Part shown: positions 50,048-59,613 of the stretch, piece by piece
Layout: each line of letters begins with the position of its first letter
Numbering within the stretch: the stretch's first letter is position 1
Assembly (NCBI RefSeq): GCF_025685685.1
Contig: NZ_JAGSYH010000003.1
Location: 558,001 to 622,000 of the forward strand
Direction of reading: 5' to 3'
Origin: Acidicapsa dinghuensis
GTDB lineage: Bacteria > Acidobacteriota > Terriglobia > Terriglobales > Acidobacteriaceae
DNA length: 64,000 nucleotides
The notes under the pieces: model-generated
Database searches by the model: none
The model's input: only the letters and a program-made list of their open reading frames with translations
Told to the model about the DNA's origin: nothing
Program-made: the position numbers and the translations under genes

Positions 50048-51646
50048 ATGTTCACTTTCCCCATACGTCGATCCCTCTTCGTTTTGTGCATCTCTACTGC
50101 TCCTCTCGTATTGACCGCTATGCCTTCGACTGCATCTGCAGTCAGCGTTGCGCTCGGGGCTGCTGCTTCAAATCCAGCACCTCATTCCCAGTCTGCAATC
50201 CAATCTCCTGGTTGCGATGGCCTTGAGCCAAAGCAGTGTTTAAATCTCGCGATTGAGGCCATGGGCGGCCGCGATCGTCTCGCTGCAATTCACAATCTCA
50301 AGCTCGATGTCATCGCACACACCGCGCTTGTGGAACAGTCGTACCGTCAGGCTCCATTCATCACCTCGTACGAGCGCGACCAGATCGTCATCGATCATGA
50401 GCATCAGCGTCTCATGCAAAAGCAGCACTCCGTCTGGCCTGAGGCCGATCTCAAAGGCGCTGACTCTGACGTCACGCTCATCGTTACGCCGGCGGGCGGA
50501 GTCTATCGCTTTGGAACGAAAGACGCGCCTTGTGGCGCTTCCGACCTCGATGCGACACGCGATGCACTTGCACTATCGCCGGAAGCCGTTTTGCTCACCG
50601 CAGCCGAGGCAACCGACCTGCACTACGCGGCAACCGAATCTCTGCGCTCCACGCCTCACACCGTTCTCGCGTTTACGTGGAACAAGACCCCTGTCAAAGT
50701 CCTCGTCAACCGCTTTAACCATCTTCCGGATGCGGTCGAGACCACGCAACAGTTCCGCGATTTCTGGTTTTACTGGGGCGATGTTCAGCAACGCGTTTAT
50801 TTCGATAACTGGCGTCTCGTGCAGGGCATCGAATACCCAAGCAATCAGATCACTGAGCGAAACGGCATTTTATGGAACTCAACACAGGCTCTCGATATTG
50901 AGTTCAACGCGGCATCGGATGATAAGGACTTCAACATCGACGCCAAAGCCGCGGCACAAAGCCTGCAATCCAAAGGCTGGAATCGTCCTTTCAGCGCTGC
51001 AAACAGTCAACAACTTGCACCCGGCATCGATCTCTTTCAAGGCTCATGGAACACCACTATTGTGAAGCAGAACGATGGCATCGTCATCCTGGAGACGCCC
51101 ATCTCCGGCACCTTCACGCAGGGTATCTTTGATGAAGCCAGAAAGCGGTATCCGGAACAGAACATTGCGGCGATTCTCTCCACATCTGACTCATGGCCGC
51201 ATACGGGCGGTGTTCGCTATGACGTTGCGGAAGGGCTTCCCGTCTACATTCTCGATCTGAATAAGCCGCTTCTCGATCGCATCGTTGCCGCTCCGCACAC
51301 TCTCGATCCCGATGCGCTGGCTAAATCAAAGAAACAGGCGAACTGGCACATCGTCTCTGGCCGCACTGAGATTGGCGCTGGTCCCAATCGTATGATCCTG
51401 TATCCCCTGCGCGGCGCTTCGACGGAACGTCAGTACATGGTCTACTTTCCTGAACATCAGCTTCTGTATGCCAGCGATACTCTTGTTCTCAATCCAGATC
51501 ACACGCTCTATGATCCCGAACTGTTTCGCGAAGTACAGCAAGCGGTCGAACACGAACACCTGCAGGTGAAAACCGTCTACGCGATGCACCAGGCTCCGGT
51601 TTCCTGGAGCGAGGTTATCGCTGTGCTTCAGAAATCTCTCGCGTAA
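50048..51646 (+). CDS. Exported metallo-beta-lactamase-like protein lacking the metal motif
   Basis: 532 residues with a signal peptide (about 1-31). The C-terminal half has the order of an MBL-fold hydrolase, with GIDLFQGSWNTTIVKQNDGIVILETPI, then NIAAILSTSDSWPHTGGVRYDVAEGLPVYI and MVYFPEHQLLYASDTLVLNPD. At residues 378-388, where active members have T-H-x-H-x-DH-x-GG, the sequence reads STSDSWPHTGG, so the first histidines and Asp are lost. It may have become a binding or structural protein. Single gene followed by a convergent operon. Confidence 0.75.
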   Translation: MFTFPIRRSLFVLCISTAPLVLTAMPSTASAVSVALGAAASNPAPHSQSAIQSPGCDGLEPKQCLNLAIEAMGGRDRLAAIHNLKLDVIAHTALVEQSYRQAPFITSYERDQIVIDHEHQRLMQKQHSVWPEADLKGADSDVTLIVTPAGGVYRFGTKDAPCGASDLDATRDALALSPEAVLLTAAEATDLHYAATESLRSTPHTVLAFTWNKTPVKVLVNRFNHLPDAVETTQQFRDFWFYWGDVQQRVYFDNWRLVQGIEYPSNQITERNGILWNSTQALDIEFNAASDDKDFNIDAKAAAQSLQSKGWNRPFSAANSQQLAPGIDLFQGSWNTTIVKQNDGIVILETPISGTFTQGIFDEARKRYPEQNIAAILSTSDSWPHTGGVRYDVAEGLPVYILDLNKPLLDRIVAAPHTLDPDALAKSKKQANWHIVSGRTEIGAGPNRMILYPLRGASTERQYMVYFPEHQLLYASDTLVLNPDHTLYDPELFREVQQAVEHEHLQVKTVYAMHQAPVSWSEVIAVLQKSLA

Positions 51647-51648
51647 AC

Positions 51649-51677
51649 AAAAAAATGGGGAGGGCCTCAGCCCTCCC
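51649..51677 (-). terminator. Rho-independent terminator of the minus-strand operon ending at 51699
   Basis: Stem GGGAGGGC / GCCCTCCC with a 4-base loop (51658-51677). On the minus strand it is followed by CATTTTTTTGTTT. Confidence 0.85.
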
Positions 51678-51698
51678 GAGATTTCCCATTGAGACACT

Positions 51699-52646
51699 TT
51701 ATTTTCGGGTTGAGAGCGCGTAGCTGGACGGCGGCGTAAACAGCTCTACTAAAGGCTCTGTTGTCTGCAGATTGTCGAGCTTGTAGGTCGTTTGCCCATA
51801 CCTCGGATCGTCCGTCGTCGACAGCACCACCGCGTCAATCGATGGCGCATACCAGGTCTCTGTCACAATCTCGATAGGCTTCTCATTGCCGACTTCTCCA
51901 GCCGGAATCGTGATCGTGTGCTTCGTGCCATTGCAGTCAACGCCTGCTATCGAGCGCACGCCAAGGTCCTCTTTCGTCTCGCCGCGCTTTTCGTTATCCC
52001 TCTGGACTACCAGCACATTCGGGTTTCCGGAATGATCGTCCCTGAATTGGATCATCATCTTCTGATTTCCCGAGCCCAATTGCTCCTTCTCGGCAACTGA
52101 CTTCGACATGACCCGCGCCCCGTCGTCATCGCTATTGCGCTCGCTTAAAAAGAGCGGCGACCGACGTACCTTCTCCGCTGTCTTCGACCCTGGATCCAAC
52201 ACGTATGCCGTTTCCGCAACCGGATCATCGATGAACACCTTTACCTCATGTGGTGTGGGGTGCGCCGGATCCACATTGCCGAACGTCTCCTCGCGCCGTG
52301 TCCTTCCCTCGCTGTCACGAGCAAACTTGCTCACCGTCCGATGCACGATCCGGTTTCCATCGCTAAGCGTCTGCACCGTTTCTGTCGAAGTGTCCGCCGA
52401 ATACGGCTTGCCCTTCACTATCGCCGCATCCGCAGCAACCAGCTCCAGCGTCACCTTCTGGTTCGCCTCCTGTAGCTCAGGACCGTTGCCATCGGGAATC
52501 ACCGCGGCCAATTCCGCCGCATGCTTCGCCTGCTGTCCCGCATCCTCCTGCGCCACGGCCCGCGAGGCCATGCCAGCCATCGCCGCCGCACTCAGCGCCG
52601 CCAGCATCAACGGCGCACTTACTCGACCCATGCGAATTCCACTCAT
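51699..52646 (-). CDS. Exported protein of unknown function
   Basis: About 315 residues with a signal peptide (PLMLAALSAAAMAGMASRAVAQ). The start is uncertain among Met codons at 52658, 52646 and 52631. The mature part is rich in charged residues, with regular beta-strand-like segments (RIVHRTVSKFARDSEGRTRREETFG; PIEIVTETWYAPSIDAVVLSTTDDPRYGQTTYKL). I recognise this only as the kind of exported protein that Acidobacteria encode behind sigma/anti-sigma genes. Third gene of the ECF operon; function unknown. Confidence 0.7.
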   Translation of the reverse strand: MSGIRMGRVSAPLMLAALSAAAMAGMASRAVAQEDAGQQAKHAAELAAVIPDGNGPELQEANQKVTLELVAADAAIVKGKPYSADTSTETVQTLSDGNRIVHRTVSKFARDSEGRTRREETFGNVDPAHPTPHEVKVFIDDPVAETAYVLDPGSKTAEKVRRSPLFLSERNSDDDGARVMSKSVAEKEQLGSGNQKMMIQFRDDHSGNPNVLVVQRDNEKRGETKEDLGVRSIAGVDCNGTKHTITIPAGEVGNEKPIEIVTETWYAPSIDAVVLSTTDDPRYGQTTYKLDNLQTTEPLVELFTPPSSYALSTRK

Positions 52647-52706
52647 CTCCCGTCCCATCCCTTCTCGTTTGAATTGATTCCTATTTACCGCGTTCCCTAA
52701 CAACCT

Positions 52707-53333
52707 TCACTGCACAATGCGAATAGCGCGCGGCAGTCCATCCTCACCAACCACAAACTCCGCCAGCAGGCTTCTTGCCGCCGCATCTGGAGGAGCCTGC
52801 AGGCCATACTGCTGCAGGTCACTTCCCGTTAATGTCACTCGCACCAGACTTAACTGATTCGCCGGCGGCAGCCCCTCACTAGTCGGCAGCGGAATGAATA
52901 CATCGAGGCTGCCTGTATGCGCCGCAAGCGCCACCTCGTGCGCTGTTTCGTGTACAGCCCGACGCCTCTCTTGCATCTGGTCCACATCGCGATGCGCAGG
53001 CTGTATCACCTGTTCCACTGCCGCATGCGCATCCGCTCTGGGCGTTCGATTCTGCAGCTCATGTGGCGTCGCCTTGATCGTTGCCTCAGGACTCTTCCAC
53101 GAATGCGAACGCCAAACAATGGTGCCCCACACAGCCAGTCCCGCCAGTACTGCTGCCGCACCCCAGGCCCACGCGCGCCGTGCCATGGCAGTTGACTGCT
53201 CGCGCTTTGCATTTACCTGCAACTCCCGCATTTTCGCCAGCAGCGCAGGCTCCAGCCGCTCGGGCGGCTCAATCGCGCGATGCTCACGCCCGACCTCCCG
53301 CAACAAATCATCGAACTCGTCTTCCAATCTCAT
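52707..53333 (-). CDS. Single-span membrane protein, likely anti-sigma partner
   Basis: 208 residues. The N-terminal cytoplasmic part (LEDEFDDLLREVGREHRAIEPPERLEPALLAKMRELQ) precedes one span (about 52-73, AWGAAAVLAGLAVWGTIVW). A periplasmic part of about 130 residues ends with FIPLPTSEGLPPANQLSLVRVTLTGSDLQQYGL. The start overlaps the ECF sigma gene by 4 bp. The arrangement indicates an anti-sigma factor, though no zinc-finger or FecR domain is visible. Confidence 0.8.
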   Translation of the reverse strand: MRLEDEFDDLLREVGREHRAIEPPERLEPALLAKMRELQVNAKREQSTAMARRAWAWGAAAVLAGLAVWGTIVWRSHSWKSPEATIKATPHELQNRTPRADAHAAVEQVIQPAHRDVDQMQERRRAVHETAHEVALAAHTGSLDVFIPLPTSEGLPPANQLSLVRVTLTGSDLQQYGLQAPPDAAARSLLAEFVVGEDGLPRAIRIVQ

Positions 53334-53959
53334 TGAGTTCTCCTTCGCAATACCGTGCGCTCACTGACACCTGCCATATCGCTACGTAGCGCGCGAGCCA
53401 GCCTCAGCTTTGCCCGATGCAGCCGCGAGCGCACCGTTCCAACCGGAACCGCCATCGCTTCTGCCGTCTGCTCATAGCTCATCTCTTCCAGCGCGCACAA
53501 CACGATCACTTCTCTCAACTCCGCCGGCAGCGTATTGATAGCGCTCTGCACGGCGGCGACAGCTTCGCTTCGTAACAGCAACTCCACCGGACTGTCATCG
53601 TCTGCAGCAGGTTCAACTAGCTCCTCATCGTCGTCCGCCAGACTTTGCCTGCCGGTTTTCTCGTAGTGCTTCCAAAGCTGCCTTCGCGCAATCCCACACA
53701 ACCATGTCGGCAACGCAGCTCGCTCCGGATCGAATCGTTCAGGCTGGCTGAGCAGCGCAAGAAAGACTTCCTGCGTAATCTCTTCTGCCACCGTCGCATC
53801 GCAGCTCATGCGCAGCGTGAAGCGGTAGATCAGCCCGCCATGACGCCGGTAGAGAGCAGCCATCGCATCCGTGCTTCCAGCCAGCGCAGCCCGATGCAGT
53901 TCCGCATCGCTCGTCTCCGCTCTAAGCTGCCTGCTCCCGAGCCAGTTCCACATAGTCAT
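53330..53959 (-). CDS. ECF-type RNA polymerase sigma factor
   Basis: 209 residues. Region 2 is at about 25-105 (MAALYRRHGGLIYRFTLRMSCDATVAEEITQEVFLALLSQPERFDP...WLCGIARRQLWKHYEKT). Region 4 is at about 138-190 (INTLPAELREVIVLCALEEMSYEQTAEAMAVPVGTVRSRLHRAKLRLARAL). It is the first gene of an operon with a membrane protein and an exported protein. The TonB-dependent receptor lies upstream on the same strand. Confidence 0.94.
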   Translation of the reverse strand: MTMWNWLGSRQLRAETSDAELHRAALAGSTDAMAALYRRHGGLIYRFTLRMSCDATVAEEITQEVFLALLSQPERFDPERAALPTWLCGIARRQLWKHYEKTGRQSLADDDEELVEPAADDDSPVELLLRSEAVAAVQSAINTLPAELREVIVLCALEEMSYEQTAEAMAVPVGTVRSRLHRAKLRLARALRSDMAGVSERTVLRRRTQ

Positions 53960-54143
53960 CCATGATTACGCTGAGCTGCAAAAAAGTTCCCACGCAGATC
54001 AATCGCTCAACGGTTTTTATCCCGAAGCAACCTCAATGCACAGAAAAGCCGAAAGAAAAGACGCGGCGGCGCAAGGAAAGTAGCCCCGCACCGCCGCCAG
54101 AGGAAAGAAGATTTTAGGTCGGAAAGAACGCAGCCTGCGCGAA

Positions 54144-54824
54144 CTACATCTCAGCCCAGCGCCGCAACAGATTGTGATACACGCCGGTCAGTTGCACGCC
54201 TGCAGAATTGCCCGGTACTTCCTTCGCTAGCTTCTGAATGGCGGTGTCGAGATCGTACAACAGTGTGCGGTCTCCGTCGCTTCGAATCATGCTCTGTATC
54301 CAAAAGAACGAAGCCAGTCGCGCGCCACGCGTCACAGGCGTTACACGATGCAGGCTCGTTGCTGGATACAGCACCATGTGTCCCGCATGCAGCTTCACGC
54401 TATGCACACCATAGGTATCTTCGACCAGCAACTCGCCGCCGTCATACTCATCCGGCGTAGAGAAGAACAGCGTCGCTGAAATATCAGTCCTGATCCGCTG
54501 GCCCGTGGAGGCCATTGCGCGGATCGCCGTATCCACATGCGTGCCGAAGTGACCGCCGCCGGTGTACCGATTGAACATCGGCGGAAACACCTTCAGCGGG
54601 AGCGCGGCCGACATAAAGAGCGGAGAGCGCGCCAGCGCGGCCAGCACCATCTCACCCAGTTTCACTGCCACCGGATGCCCCTCAGATAGCTGCAGATTTT
54701 CCTTCACCGTCTGCGCCTGATAGCCGGCCGTTACCTTGCCATCAATCCAACTGGCAGCCTCTAACGCAGCTCGCCCCTGCTCAAGCTCATCCTTTGTTAA
54801 AACATCCGTAATCGTAATCAACAT
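54144..54824 (-). CDS. piuC: PKHD-type Fe(II)/2-oxoglutarate hydroxylase
   Basis: 226 residues of the YbiX/PiuC family. The iron triad is His96 and Asp98 ([13 protein letters not shown]) and His159 ([12 protein letters not shown]), with Arg167 for 2-oxoglutarate. The gene follows the TonB-dependent siderophore receptor by 16 bp, as fiu-ybiX and piuA-piuC do in proteobacteria. It may help release iron or modify the siderophore; the exact reaction is not established. Confidence 0.92.
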   Translation of the reverse strand: MLITITDVLTKDELEQGRAALEAASWIDGKVTAGYQAQTVKENLQLSEGHPVAVKLGEMVLAALARSPLFMSAALPLKVFPPMFNRYTGGGHFGTHVDTAIRAMASTGQRIRTDISATLFFSTPDEYDGGELLVEDTYGVHSVKLHAGHMVLYPATSLHRVTPVTRGARLASFFWIQSMIRSDGDRTLLYDLDTAIQKLAKEVPGNSAGVQLTGVYHNLLRRWAEM

Positions 54825-54840
54825 ATCGTTTTCTCCGCTG

Positions 54841-57516
54841 CTAGAACTTGAAGTTCAGTCCGAACTGCGCGTTGGCTCCGGCCCCTGGAATCAAATGGCT
54901 CGGATGTGGCAGGTCAATGTAGTAGCGATTCAGAAGATTGTTCACATTTACCTGGAAGTCAAACTTCTCTCCCAGCGATCGCTTAAGCATCGCGTTAAAG
55001 ATCCAGTAGCCAGGCACCTGTTTCATCGCCACGCTCGTCACAATATACCCTGCTCCATTCGGATTCGGAGCATACGATGTCGGCACATACGGCACCGTCG
55101 AACTGGCCGTTCTGCCGCCCACATAATTACCGCCGAGGCCACCATCTAGCCTCCACGGCAACCGGTGTGTCACGAACAGATTGAACGTCTGCTTCGGCAC
55201 GTTTGCCAGGGGATATCCAACCGCGGCAGGAAAGAATTGCGAATAGATCACGTCGCTGTCGAGGTACGCATAGCCTGCTACCAGGTCCATACCCTCCGGC
55301 AACCTACCAACGACGCTCAGCTGCACGCCTTTCACGAGCTGATTACCCGCAGCCACGATGTCATTGGAGTTGGTGGGATCGGTCTCGTGCGCATTGTCTT
55401 TCTCCGTGCGAAAGACCGCCCCCTCCATCATCAGCCGCTCGTTAAGGAAGCTCCACTTTGCGCCGCCTTCATAGGTCTCGTTCTCTTCCGGCTTTACGTT
55501 GCCGTTGACGAGGCCCGCGCTCAGGCTCAATGACTCAGCATCGGGATCGAAGCTTGTGCCCCAATCAAAATAGACGCTGCCATGCGAGGAGGGCTTGTAA
55601 ACAAAAGCTGCGCGGTACGTGGGCTGCTTATCTAGACGGCTCAATGAGACAAAAGCTGCCGGCGCGCTGGAGGTTGGCACGACTGGCGTGTACACGTGAT
55701 AGTCGGCATTGAAGTAATCCCATCGAGCGCCGCCACTCAACTCGAAGAGATGCCCTAACTTCATCGTATCGACGAAATAGATGCCTGTGCTGTCTGCCTT
55801 GGTGTGCACCACGGAACTGATGTAACCATTGCCTGAAAACGGCTGTGCTTCGTTGGGATCGAGAAGAGTCGTGTAAGGAACAGAATTGATCGTGCCCGTC
55901 GCTCCGCTGCTGCTCGTATAGGGCTGGCTGTAGCTGTAGCGGATGGGGTTGGAAGTCTCCTGTCCACCCTCAACGCCTGCGACAAGATCGTTGCGAATGC
56001 CATGGATCTTAAAGTCAGCGGCTATCTCGGTCTGATCCCAGAGATCCGTCTCGACGCTCTTCACCTGGATCTGATTGCGATTCACAACACCGATCTCGCT
56101 TGCCGGCGTGTTCGCGTCATAAGGACAGGCAATCGTAGAGTTGTAGGCCAGCGTTGGCAGCGCCGAAACCACCGTCCCTACTGGCACGCTCTGGCTTGCA
56201 TTCGAACATATCTGAGACTCGGTAATCTGTACCTGCCGTGGATAATTCGCGCCACGCGCGGTCGTGTGAATATTCAAGCCCGGACGGAAGTCGTGCTGAA
56301 CCTTCAGCGTCAGAATGTCGTCGTTCGTCTTGAGATAGTTCTCGTCGGCGAATCCAAAGTAGCTGTGCCGGTTCGCTCCTGACAGGTGATTGAACTGCCA
56401 TGGCAATCCATAGTCGGGCGTATCGTCTGCTGTCAGGTGCTCATAGCTCAGTGTCGCGTGGGTCTTGTCATCGAGCCCCACCGAGACCGAGGGCGCCAGT
56501 CCGAAGCGGCGAATCTCCGCACCATCGCGGCCTGCAACCCCGCTTTCCTGCCCCATCATATTTACTCGAAAAGCAGTGCCACCCATCTCGGGATAGAGAG
56601 GAGTATTTGCATCGAGCGTCAGCCTTCGATTGAGATCGGTGCCGAACTGTGTATCGACATGCACGAATTGGCTGGCGCCGGGAACCTTGCTCTCCTGATT
56701 AATGACACCACCGGTCGAACCGCGTCCAAACTGGACGCCTGAGGGCCCTTCCAAAACGTCTACCTGCTCATAGTTGAACGCATCGCGATAATAACTGCCG
56801 AAATCGCGAATGCCATCGAGAAAGATGTCGTTGCGCGCAGTGAATCCGCGAATGGTGAGATTGTCGCCCTGCGCGCCCGACTCGCCTGCCGCCAGGCTGA
56901 TACCGGGCACGTTGCGCAGCGTATCTCGCAGCGTCGAAACGCCCTGGTCCTGCAACACAAAATTCGGCACTACATTGATGCTCTGCGGCGTCTCCAGCAA
57001 CGGTTCGGTGAACTTGTCCATGCTCACCGAATCCGCTGCCGAGGCTGTTACCGATACGGTGTCGCTTGCCTGCACGCCAACGGCAATTGTCGTTGCATCT
57101 TCGGTGCGATAGTTCAATCCTGTGTCTTTTAACAGCATCTGCATCGCCTCATCTTCGCGATACAGCCCATGCACGCCCTGCGTGGTAAATCCGGCGAGTG
57201 TCCCAGAAGGCAACACCACCTTTACTTTTATTCCAGTGATCTTTTCGTATTCGGCAATTGCCCCATCCAGCGGTCCTGCCGCAATGTCGAAGCGCTTGAG
57301 CGGCAGCGTTGCCGCCGTGCCTACCGCGCCTGGCTCAGCCTTTCCGCCAATCGCGGCCAATGCCGGCTGGCTTGTGCCGAGCGTCGCATAAGCTGCCAGT
57401 GTTCCCACAACGATCCAGCCGCGCGGCCCTTTAAGGGCCTGCCCGCTCGCCAGCGCCTTTTCGCGTGCCATCTGTCCAGCCCGGCCTATCCGCTTCGCAA
57501 TCTTCCTGCTCTTCAT
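54841..57516 (-). CDS. TonB-dependent siderophore receptor with STN domain
   Basis: 891 residues with a signal sequence after a basic N-terminus. An STN signalling domain lies at about 72-150 ([25 protein letters not shown]...[22 protein letters not shown]), then the plug ([57 protein letters not shown]) and a 22-strand barrel ending in a terminal Phe (GLNFKF). AAGGAG precedes the ATG. An STN domain normally talks to an inner-membrane anti-sigma factor; an ECF/anti-sigma pair lies downstream on the same strand. No Fur box was recognised. Confidence 0.94.
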   Translation of the reverse strand: MKSRKIAKRIGRAGQMAREKALASGQALKGPRGWIVVGTLAAYATLGTSQPALAAIGGKAEPGAVGTAATLPLKRFDIAAGPLDGAIAEYEKITGIKVKVVLPSGTLAGFTTQGVHGLYREDEAMQMLLKDTGLNYRTEDATTIAVGVQASDTVSVTASAADSVSMDKFTEPLLETPQSINVVPNFVLQDQGVSTLRDTLRNVPGISLAAGESGAQGDNLTIRGFTARNDIFLDGIRDFGSYYRDAFNYEQVDVLEGPSGVQFGRGSTGGVINQESKVPGASQFVHVDTQFGTDLNRRLTLDANTPLYPEMGGTAFRVNMMGQESGVAGRDGAEIRRFGLAPSVSVGLDDKTHATLSYEHLTADDTPDYGLPWQFNHLSGANRHSYFGFADENYLKTNDDILTLKVQHDFRPGLNIHTTARGANYPRQVQITESQICSNASQSVPVGTVVSALPTLAYNSTIACPYDANTPASEIGVVNRNQIQVKSVETDLWDQTEIAADFKIHGIRNDLVAGVEGGQETSNPIRYSYSQPYTSSSGATGTINSVPYTTLLDPNEAQPFSGNGYISSVVHTKADSTGIYFVDTMKLGHLFELSGGARWDYFNADYHVYTPVVPTSSAPAAFVSLSRLDKQPTYRAAFVYKPSSHGSVYFDWGTSFDPDAESLSLSAGLVNGNVKPEENETYEGGAKWSFLNERLMMEGAVFRTEKDNAHETDPTNSNDIVAAGNQLVKGVQLSVVGRLPEGMDLVAGYAYLDSDVIYSQFFPAAVGYPLANVPKQTFNLFVTHRLPWRLDGGLGGNYVGGRTASSTVPYVPTSYAPNPNGAGYIVTSVAMKQVPGYWIFNAMLKRSLGEKFDFQVNVNNLLNRYYIDLPHPSHLIPGAGANAQFGLNFKF

Positions 57517-57826
57517 CCGTCTCCTTCAGGTCCTGTCGTTAAAGGCCGTGTTCCACTCGCAGCGGCCAAGAGACACAACTTCGTGCACGCGTGCAGGCTT
57601 GCACCCGTTCGCCAATCTCTTCGCCTTCGGCCTGGACATCGCTCGCAGCCAACGTGCAATTGCGTAGCGCGCCGAGTTCTGTTGTCGATCTGGGAGTTCT
57701 CGAGAAGACGGGCCTGCGGAAAAGCAACCTGAGCGTCCGGTGCCACGGTTGCTCATCCCTGCCGCGCCTGGGGGGAAGGACACGGTACAGGGACACGAGA
57801 TATCTGGCATTCACCAGAAAACGCCC

Positions 57827-57926
57827 TATAATGCAGGTAGCTTCGAGTCCACGAGGCTCAAGCTTCAGGGCTTTGCGGTCTCCGCCAAGAGATAACCCGC
57901 AAGGCCCTGTCCCTTTTCTCCTGAAG
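57827..57926 (+). ncRNA. Candidate structured RNA
   Basis: A -10-like TATAAT (57827-57832) precedes two hairpins: GAGTC/GGCTC (57845-57859) and a long 13-bp stem CAGGGCTTTGCGG / CCGCAAGGCCCTG (57866-57909, one G-U pair) capped by TCTC/GAGA (57879-57892). CTTCAG/CTGAAG (57863-57868 and 57921-57926) offers an alternative outer pairing. No -35 box or terminator T-run is seen, so strand and extent are uncertain. The rest of the 626-bp gap (57517-58142) upstream of the TonB receptor has no supported gene. Confidence 0.4.
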
Positions 57927-58142
57927 CACTACTCAAATCCGGTGTCGAGTTCCGACCTTCTGAATATACGACATAAATAGTCGCATATCAATGACGCCAT
58001 GGTGAAAATCTCGCATGATGGATCGAAGCAACACATGAGTTGCGCAGAATGCCCATGCCTGCTTTTGCAGACAGTCGTGCTTTGCGAGCGGCCGGACACA
58101 AAAGAGAATGAATGAATTTTGCAATCGCCGTGGGTGGAGAAT

Positions 58143-58457
58143 TCAGGCGTTAAAGGCGCCTATGCGATTCTCGCTGGCTGTAATGGCGTCACAGGAGCGG
58201 TCGAGCGCCTCGTAATCTGCATCATATTCAGCACGGAAGGCACGGAAAGCATCTTCGCTGTCCCAGCGGTCAATGGTGACGTACCGTCCCGGAACATAAG
58301 CGTCCTTGAGAAGTTCGGTGCCGTGGTAGGCTCCAGAACGCGTAAAGAGCCGTGACCATGAGCCGGTGGGCCCATAGGCTTCTTCGAAAGCGGCAATGCC
58401 GCCTTCGGCGATGTCGAACTGCCAGAGTATGACGAACATGCGAGGTCTCTGAGCCAT
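58143..58457 (-). CDS. Antibiotic-biosynthesis-monooxygenase-like protein
   Basis: 104 residues: MFVILWQFDIAEGGIAAFEEAYGPTGSWSRLFTRSGAYHGTELLKDAYVPGRYVTIDRWDSEDAFRAFRAEYDADYEAL has the alternating beta-alpha pattern of a dimeric ferredoxin-like (ABM) domain. The start is 58457; a Met six codons later is possible. Substrate unknown. Divergent from the Crp/Fnr gene. Confidence 0.75.
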   Translation of the reverse strand: MAQRPRMFVILWQFDIAEGGIAAFEEAYGPTGSWSRLFTRSGAYHGTELLKDAYVPGRYVTIDRWDSEDAFRAFRAEYDADYEALDRSCDAITASENRIGAFNA

Positions 58458-58836
58458 TATCGCATTCGGCCACGCAGCGATTATCGGCTAGCACAGGCCC
58501 AGAGATGCGCACCGCAGGATCTAATTCCCATGTCAGAATTTGTGTTCAAGATGAGACAACTACGGAAGGAACCAGTGCATCCTACTCGCTGAAGACGAAG
58601 GTGTCTGGTCAAAACGGTACTGCCTGCCGTCCGCGCATCCGCATATCTCACCCACGATCAAGTATCTTTCACTTACCCACACGTTTATCTTCTTTGCCAT
58701 GAAGGCAACTACGAAACTTAAGCACTTCTTACATCCAGATACAACCCGTGTATAAAATGCAACGTCCAACAAAGGCAAACGAGCTCCTTATTGCTCGATC
58801 TACAAATTCCTGGAATTCCCGAGAAAGGTTGTGGTT
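58458..58836. other. Divergent promoter region, no gene
   Basis: A 379-bp gap between the ABM-like gene (minus) and the Crp/Fnr gene (plus). A plus-strand TATAAA (58751-58756), with TTACAT 16 bp before it, could be the Crp/Fnr promoter. No other feature was recognised. Confidence 0.5.
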
Positions 58837-59496
58837 ATGGCTGTAGGAAATGATGTTTTCGATCCCCAGGAGTATCTGTCTAAAGGTGGATTCGGCAAGA
58901 CTATCCTCCAAGTCAGAAAGAACGAAGGGATTTTCTCGCAAGGAGATTTGGGCGACACTGTCTTCTTTGTTCAAAAGGGAAAGGTAAAGTTGTCCGTGGT
59001 ATCACCCACGGGTAAAGAAGCCACGATCGCAATCCTAGGCGCCGGTCATTTCCTCGGCGAAGAGTGCATAACATCCGATCAACCCAGCCGCACTAGCTCG
59101 TCGCGCGCTCTTACACCTTGCACGCTGCTGCGTATCCGCCGGCAGGAGTTTGTGCGCACCCTGCTTGAACAGCAGATGATGTCACGCATGTTCATCAAGT
59201 ACTTGCTGTCACGCAATAGCCGTATCCAAGCCGACCTTGTCGATCAGCTATTTAACTCAAGCGAGAAGCGTCTCGCCCGCACCTTGCTGCTCCTCTCGCA
59301 GACGGGCCGTGAAGATATGCCGCTGGCCCCGCTGCCGCGCATCAGCCAAGCCACGCTTGCCGACATGGTGGGCACAACTCGCTCTCGAGTGAGTTATTTC
59401 ATGAATCGGTTCCGCAAGTTGGGCTTCATCGAGTACAGCGGGCTTAACCGCATTCAGGTGAATAGCTCCCTGCTCTCGATGGTTCCGATGCAGTAA
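58837..59496 (+). CDS. Crp/Fnr-family transcriptional regulator
   Basis: 219 residues. Cyclic-nucleotide-binding-like domain at about 20-120 (NEGIFSQGDLGDTVFFVQKGKVKLSVVSPTGKEATIAILGAGHFLGEECI). C-terminal winged helix at about 150-212 (ISQATLADMVGTTRSRVSYFMNRFRKLGFIEYSG). No cysteine set for an Fe-S cluster is visible. The ATG at 58837 is 8 bp after AAGG; a GTG at 58831 is possible. Single gene with its own terminator. Confidence 0.93.
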   Translation: MAVGNDVFDPQEYLSKGGFGKTILQVRKNEGIFSQGDLGDTVFFVQKGKVKLSVVSPTGKEATIAILGAGHFLGEECITSDQPSRTSSSRALTPCTLLRIRRQEFVRTLLEQQMMSRMFIKYLLSRNSRIQADLVDQLFNSSEKRLARTLLLLSQTGREDMPLAPLPRISQATLADMVGTTRSRVSYFMNRFRKLGFIEYSGLNRIQVNSSLLSMVPMQ

Positions 59497-59541
59497 GTTT
59501 AAAAACATAACGATCAGCGGTACTCACTGAAGTAACTTATG

Positions 59542-59575
59542 GCGCTCCTTGCATAAAGGAGCGCTTACTTTTTAT
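59542..59575 (+). terminator. Rho-independent terminator of the Crp/Fnr gene
   Basis: Perfect 9-bp stem GCGCTCCTT / AAGGAGCGC with a 5-base loop (59542-59564), then TTACTTTTT. Confidence 0.9.
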
Positions 59576-59613
59576 CCATGAAGCATGGATATGAAATAAG
59601 AATCCGACAGTAA

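Noticed and set aside
54841-57826. Fur box upstream of the TonB-dependent receptor
   Set aside because: The upstream region is GC-rich and I could not find a GATAAT-type inverted repeat close to consensus.
57513-57980. Several overlapping small frames on both strands upstream of the TonB receptor
   Set aside because: Frames on all phases overlap the candidate structured RNA and show no protein-like composition.
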